Part shown: positions 6,706 through 8,716 of the stretch, piece after piece
How the letters are laid out: the number at the start of each line of letters is the position of its first letter
How positions within the stretch are numbered: position 1 is the stretch's first letter
Assembly: GCA_026193755.1 (NCBI GenBank)
Contig: JAPHUI010000096.1
Coordinates: forward strand, 1 to 8,716
Source of the DNA: Ignavibacteriaceae bacterium
GTDB taxonomy: Bacteria; Bacteroidota; Ignavibacteria; Ignavibacteriales; Ignavibacteriaceae
Length of the DNA: 8,716 nt
Reading direction: 5' to 3'
Translations under genes and position numbers: made by a program
Notes under the pieces: generated by a model
The model's database searches: none
The model's input: the letters and a program-made list of their open reading frames with translations, nothing else
Told to the model about the DNA's origin: nothing

Positions 6706-6813
6706 ATTTCTAGGACACTCTCCGAAAACAGTTTATTGGATTTCAAGGCTCGTCTTACTAATTTTCCATTCAATTAATACTTTCAAATCGTATAAATCAT
6801 AACGGATAAGAAT

Positions 6814-8238
6814 ATGTTAGAACAGCAAAGAACAATTGCTAAACCTGTTTCGATGACAGGAATCGGATTGCATACAGGAACAGAATGTACGCTTACTTTC
6901 AAACCTGCGCCGGAAAATCACGGAATAAAATTTGTCAGAACTGATCTTGGTGGTAATCCTGAAATTCCAGCTATCGCAGATAATGTTGTGGATGTATCGC
7001 GTGGGACCACAATTGGCATCGGCGATGCAAAAGTTCATACAGTAGAGCATGTATTGGCTGCAATAATGGGTTTACAAATTGATAATATAACAATTGAAGT
7101 TGATGGTATCGAGCCGCCAGTGGGTGATGGAAGTTCTCTCCCTTATGTTGAAGTCTTACAGAAAGCTGGTTTCGAACAGCAGGATGCCCCAAAAGATTAT
7201 CTGATAATCGATCAAACAATAATGCACCACGAAGACGACAAACAAATTGATATAGTTGCTTTGCCGCTGGATGATTACCGTGTTACGGTAATGATTGATT
7301 TTCAAAATCCTGCACTTGGCAGTCAGCACACCGGCTTATTTGATTTTGAAAAAGAATTTGCCTCAGATTTTGCGCCGGCCAGAACGTTTTGCTTTTTGAG
7401 CGAAGTTGAGGCATTAGCAAATCAGGGGTTAATAAAAGGTGGAGATATTGATAATGCAATTGTTATTGTAGATCATAAATTAAGTGATTCAGAATTACAG
7501 GACCTCGGAAAAAAAGTGGGAGTTAAAGAGAAAATCAATCTTGGAAATAATGGTATTTTAAATAGCAAGCAATTAAGATTCAGGAATGAACCTGTCAGGC
7601 ATAAACTCCTGGACCTGATAGGTGACCTTGCATTGATAGGTGCACCGCTAAAAGCACAGATATTAGCCGCCCGTCCCGGACACAGAGCAAATGTGGAATT
7701 TGCTAAACAAGTCAGGAAGCTTTATCAGCAGAAAAAGTTGGTTAAAAAATTTCAGTTTGTTAAAAAGGAAGGTGTAGTGTTCGACGCAAACGCAATCGAA
7801 CGAATTCTTCCTCACAGGTATCCTTTCCTTCTGGTTGATAAAATAATTGATCTTGAGGTTGACAAAAAAGTAGTTGGTGTTAAGTCTGTAACTATGAACG
7901 AACCATTTTTCCAGGGACATTTTCCGGGTAATCCTATAATGCCGGGTGTACTTATTCTGGAAGCAATGGCGCAAACAGGCGGAATTTTTCTATTGGGGTC
8001 AATTCAAAATCCTGAAGATCACCTTGTTTACTTTATGCAAATCAATAATGCCAAATTCCGTAAACCTGTTGTCCCCGGCGACCAGTTGTTTATGGAAATA
8101 GAACTCGTTCAAAAGAAAAGTAAGATTATAGTCATTAAGGGCAAAGCGTATGTTAACGAAGTTCTGGTTGCTGAAGCAGAATTTATGGCTGGTATTGTTG
8201 ATAAACCGAAAAGTAATAATCCAACTTTGGAAAAATGA
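6814..8238 (+). CDS. lpxC/fabZ: Bifunctional LpxC-FabZ: UDP-3-O-acyl-GlcNAc deacetylase fused to 3-hydroxyacyl-ACP dehydratase
   Basis: Two enzymes are fused in one 474-residue chain. Residues 1 to about 312 are LpxC, the zinc deacetylase that commits the cell to lipid A. Zinc ligands are His79 in H-T-V-E-H (75-79), His263 and Asp267 in R-H-K-L-L-D (262-267). The general base is Glu78 and the acid His290 in G-H-R-A-N (289-293). Residues about 322-474 are FabZ, the dehydratase of fatty acid elongation: L-P-H-R-Y-P-F-L (332-339), catalytic His369 in G-H-F-P-G (368-372) and Glu383 in L-E-A-M-A-Q (382-387), with the usual 14-residue spacing. All catalytic residues are kept in both halves. The fusion is known from Bacteroidota and Chlorobi. 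It may balance 3-hydroxyacyl-ACP use between membrane phospholipid and lipid A (inference). A 108-bp gap precedes it, with only GGATAAG as a weak ribosome site; it overlaps lpxA by 4 bp. Confidence 0.96.
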   Translation: MLEQQRTIAKPVSMTGIGLHTGTECTLTFKPAPENHGIKFVRTDLGGNPEIPAIADNVVDVSRGTTIGIGDAKVHTVEHVLAAIMGLQIDNITIEVDGIEPPVGDGSSLPYVEVLQKAGFEQQDAPKDYLIIDQTIMHHEDDKQIDIVALPLDDYRVTVMIDFQNPALGSQHTGLFDFEKEFASDFAPARTFCFLSEVEALANQGLIKGGDIDNAIVIVDHKLSDSELQDLGKKVGVKEKINLGNNGILNSKQLRFRNEPVRHKLLDLIGDLALIGAPLKAQILAARPGHRANVEFAKQVRKLYQQKKLVKKFQFVKKEGVVFDANAIERILPHRYPFLLVDKIIDLEVDKKVVGVKSVTMNEPFFQGHFPGNPIMPGVLILEAMAQTGGIFLLGSIQNPEDHLVYFMQINNAKFRKPVVPGDQLFMEIELVQKKSKIIVIKGKAYVNEVLVAEAEFMAGIVDKPKSNNPTLEK

Positions 8239-8716
8239 AAAACATTCATCCTACCGCATTAGTAAATCCTGAAGCAAAGCTGGGTGAAAATATAATTGTT
8301 GGTCCTTTTGCTCTGATTGAAAGTGATGTTGAAATTGGGGATGATTGTATTATTGGTCCACACGCAGTTATTTATAATGGAGCAAGACTTGGTAACCGGG
8401 TAAAAATTTTTCAAGGCGTTTCAATTGCTAATCTTCCTCAGGACCTGAAATTTGGCGGAGAGAAAACTCTCTTAATAATTGGTGATGATACTGTTGTTCG
8501 GGAATTCGCAACCTTGCATAGAGGAACTCTTGAGACGGGAAAATCTCAGGTAGGTAAAAATTGTCTGCTGATGGCTTACAGTCATATCCCGCATGATTGC
8601 TCTGTAGGCGATAATTGTATCATTGCAAACTCTGTTCAGATAGGAGGTCATTCACACATAGAAGATTGGGTAATCATTGGGGGTTTGGCCGGTTTACACC
8701 AGTTCTCTCGTGTTGG
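8235..8716 (+). CDS. lpxA: LpxA, UDP-GlcNAc O-acyltransferase (3' partial)
   Basis: LpxA transfers a 3-hydroxyacyl chain to the 3-OH of UDP-N-acetylglucosamine, the first step of lipid A synthesis. The ATG at 8235 overlaps the previous stop in an ATGA arrangement, typical of translational coupling. About 161 residues are visible before the window ends; the full family length is about 260. The visible part begins M-K-N-I-H-P-T-A and consists of left-handed beta-helix hexapeptides. It contains L-P-Q-D-L-K-F (67-73), L-H-R-G-T (94-98), S-H-I-P-H-D-C (116-122) with catalytic His120 (His125 in E. coli), G-G-H (137-139) and L-H-Q-F (154-157). The usual Ala in A-H-I-A-H-D-C is Pro here, a small variation. 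The residues that measure acyl-chain length and the C-terminal helical domain lie beyond the window. Gene identity is certain. Confidence 0.95.
   Translation, partial: MKNIHPTALVNPEAKLGENIIVGPFALIESDVEIGDDCIIGPHAVIYNGARLGNRVKIFQGVSIANLPQDLKFGGEKTLLIIGDDTVVREFATLHRGTLETGKSQVGKNCLLMAYSHIPHDCSVGDNCIIANSVQIGGHSHIEDWVIIGGLAGLHQFSRV

Noticed and set aside
6706..6813. Possible promoter before lpxC-fabZ (TATAAA at 6791-6796)
   Set aside because: No convincing -35 element lies upstream, and a start near 6803 would leave a leader of only about 11 nt with the ribosome site at its very end.

Overview
The window (about 37% GC by eye) is a compact bacterial chromosomal segment with every recognised gene on the + strand. 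It suggests a Gram-negative member of the Bacteroidota/Chlorobi/Ignavibacteria assemblage. The strongest clue is the fused LpxC-FabZ protein, a known trait of that group; two tandem Skp/OmpH paralogues behind bamA fit too. Clear Shine-Dalgarno sequences (AAGGAG, AAAGGA, AAGGA) argue against Bacteroidia/Flavobacteriia, which largely lack them, and point more to an Ignavibacteria-like lineage. The lineage is an inference from gene architecture, not from a marker comparison.

Layout. (1) Positions 1-1043: the 3' part of a lexA-type repressor/autoprotease, followed closely by a small WYL-like protein (348-596) and a 142-residue protein resembling a PD-(D/E)XK nuclease fold with an eroded active site (615-1043). 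(2) Positions 1044-1205: a 162-bp intergenic break with a weak hairpin and a possible promoter. (3) Positions 1206-8716: an envelope-biogenesis cluster: uppS, bamA, two skp/ompH genes, lpxD, lpxC-fabZ and the 5' part of lpxA, which runs off the window.

How the genes work together. UppS makes the C55 lipid carrier for peptidoglycan and O-antigen. BamA inserts outer-membrane beta-barrels, and the Skp proteins chaperone those barrels across the periplasm. LpxA, LpxC and LpxD are the first three committed steps of lipid A synthesis, while FabZ supplies fatty acyl chains. The order resembles the proteobacterial uppS-cdsA-rseP-bamA-skp-lpxD-fabZ-lpxA cluster, but cdsA and rseP are absent, so uppS is directly coupled to bamA, and fabZ is fused behind lpxC.

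The window is mostly conserved housekeeping sequence, and I see no convincing new defence, mobile or RNA system. The points most worth a second look are the two small genes behind lexA, an acidic insertion within BamA POTRA2, the divergent Skp pair separated by a perfect 10-bp stem-loop, and the run of non-ATG starts (TTG, TTG, GTG, TTG) in the envelope cluster.
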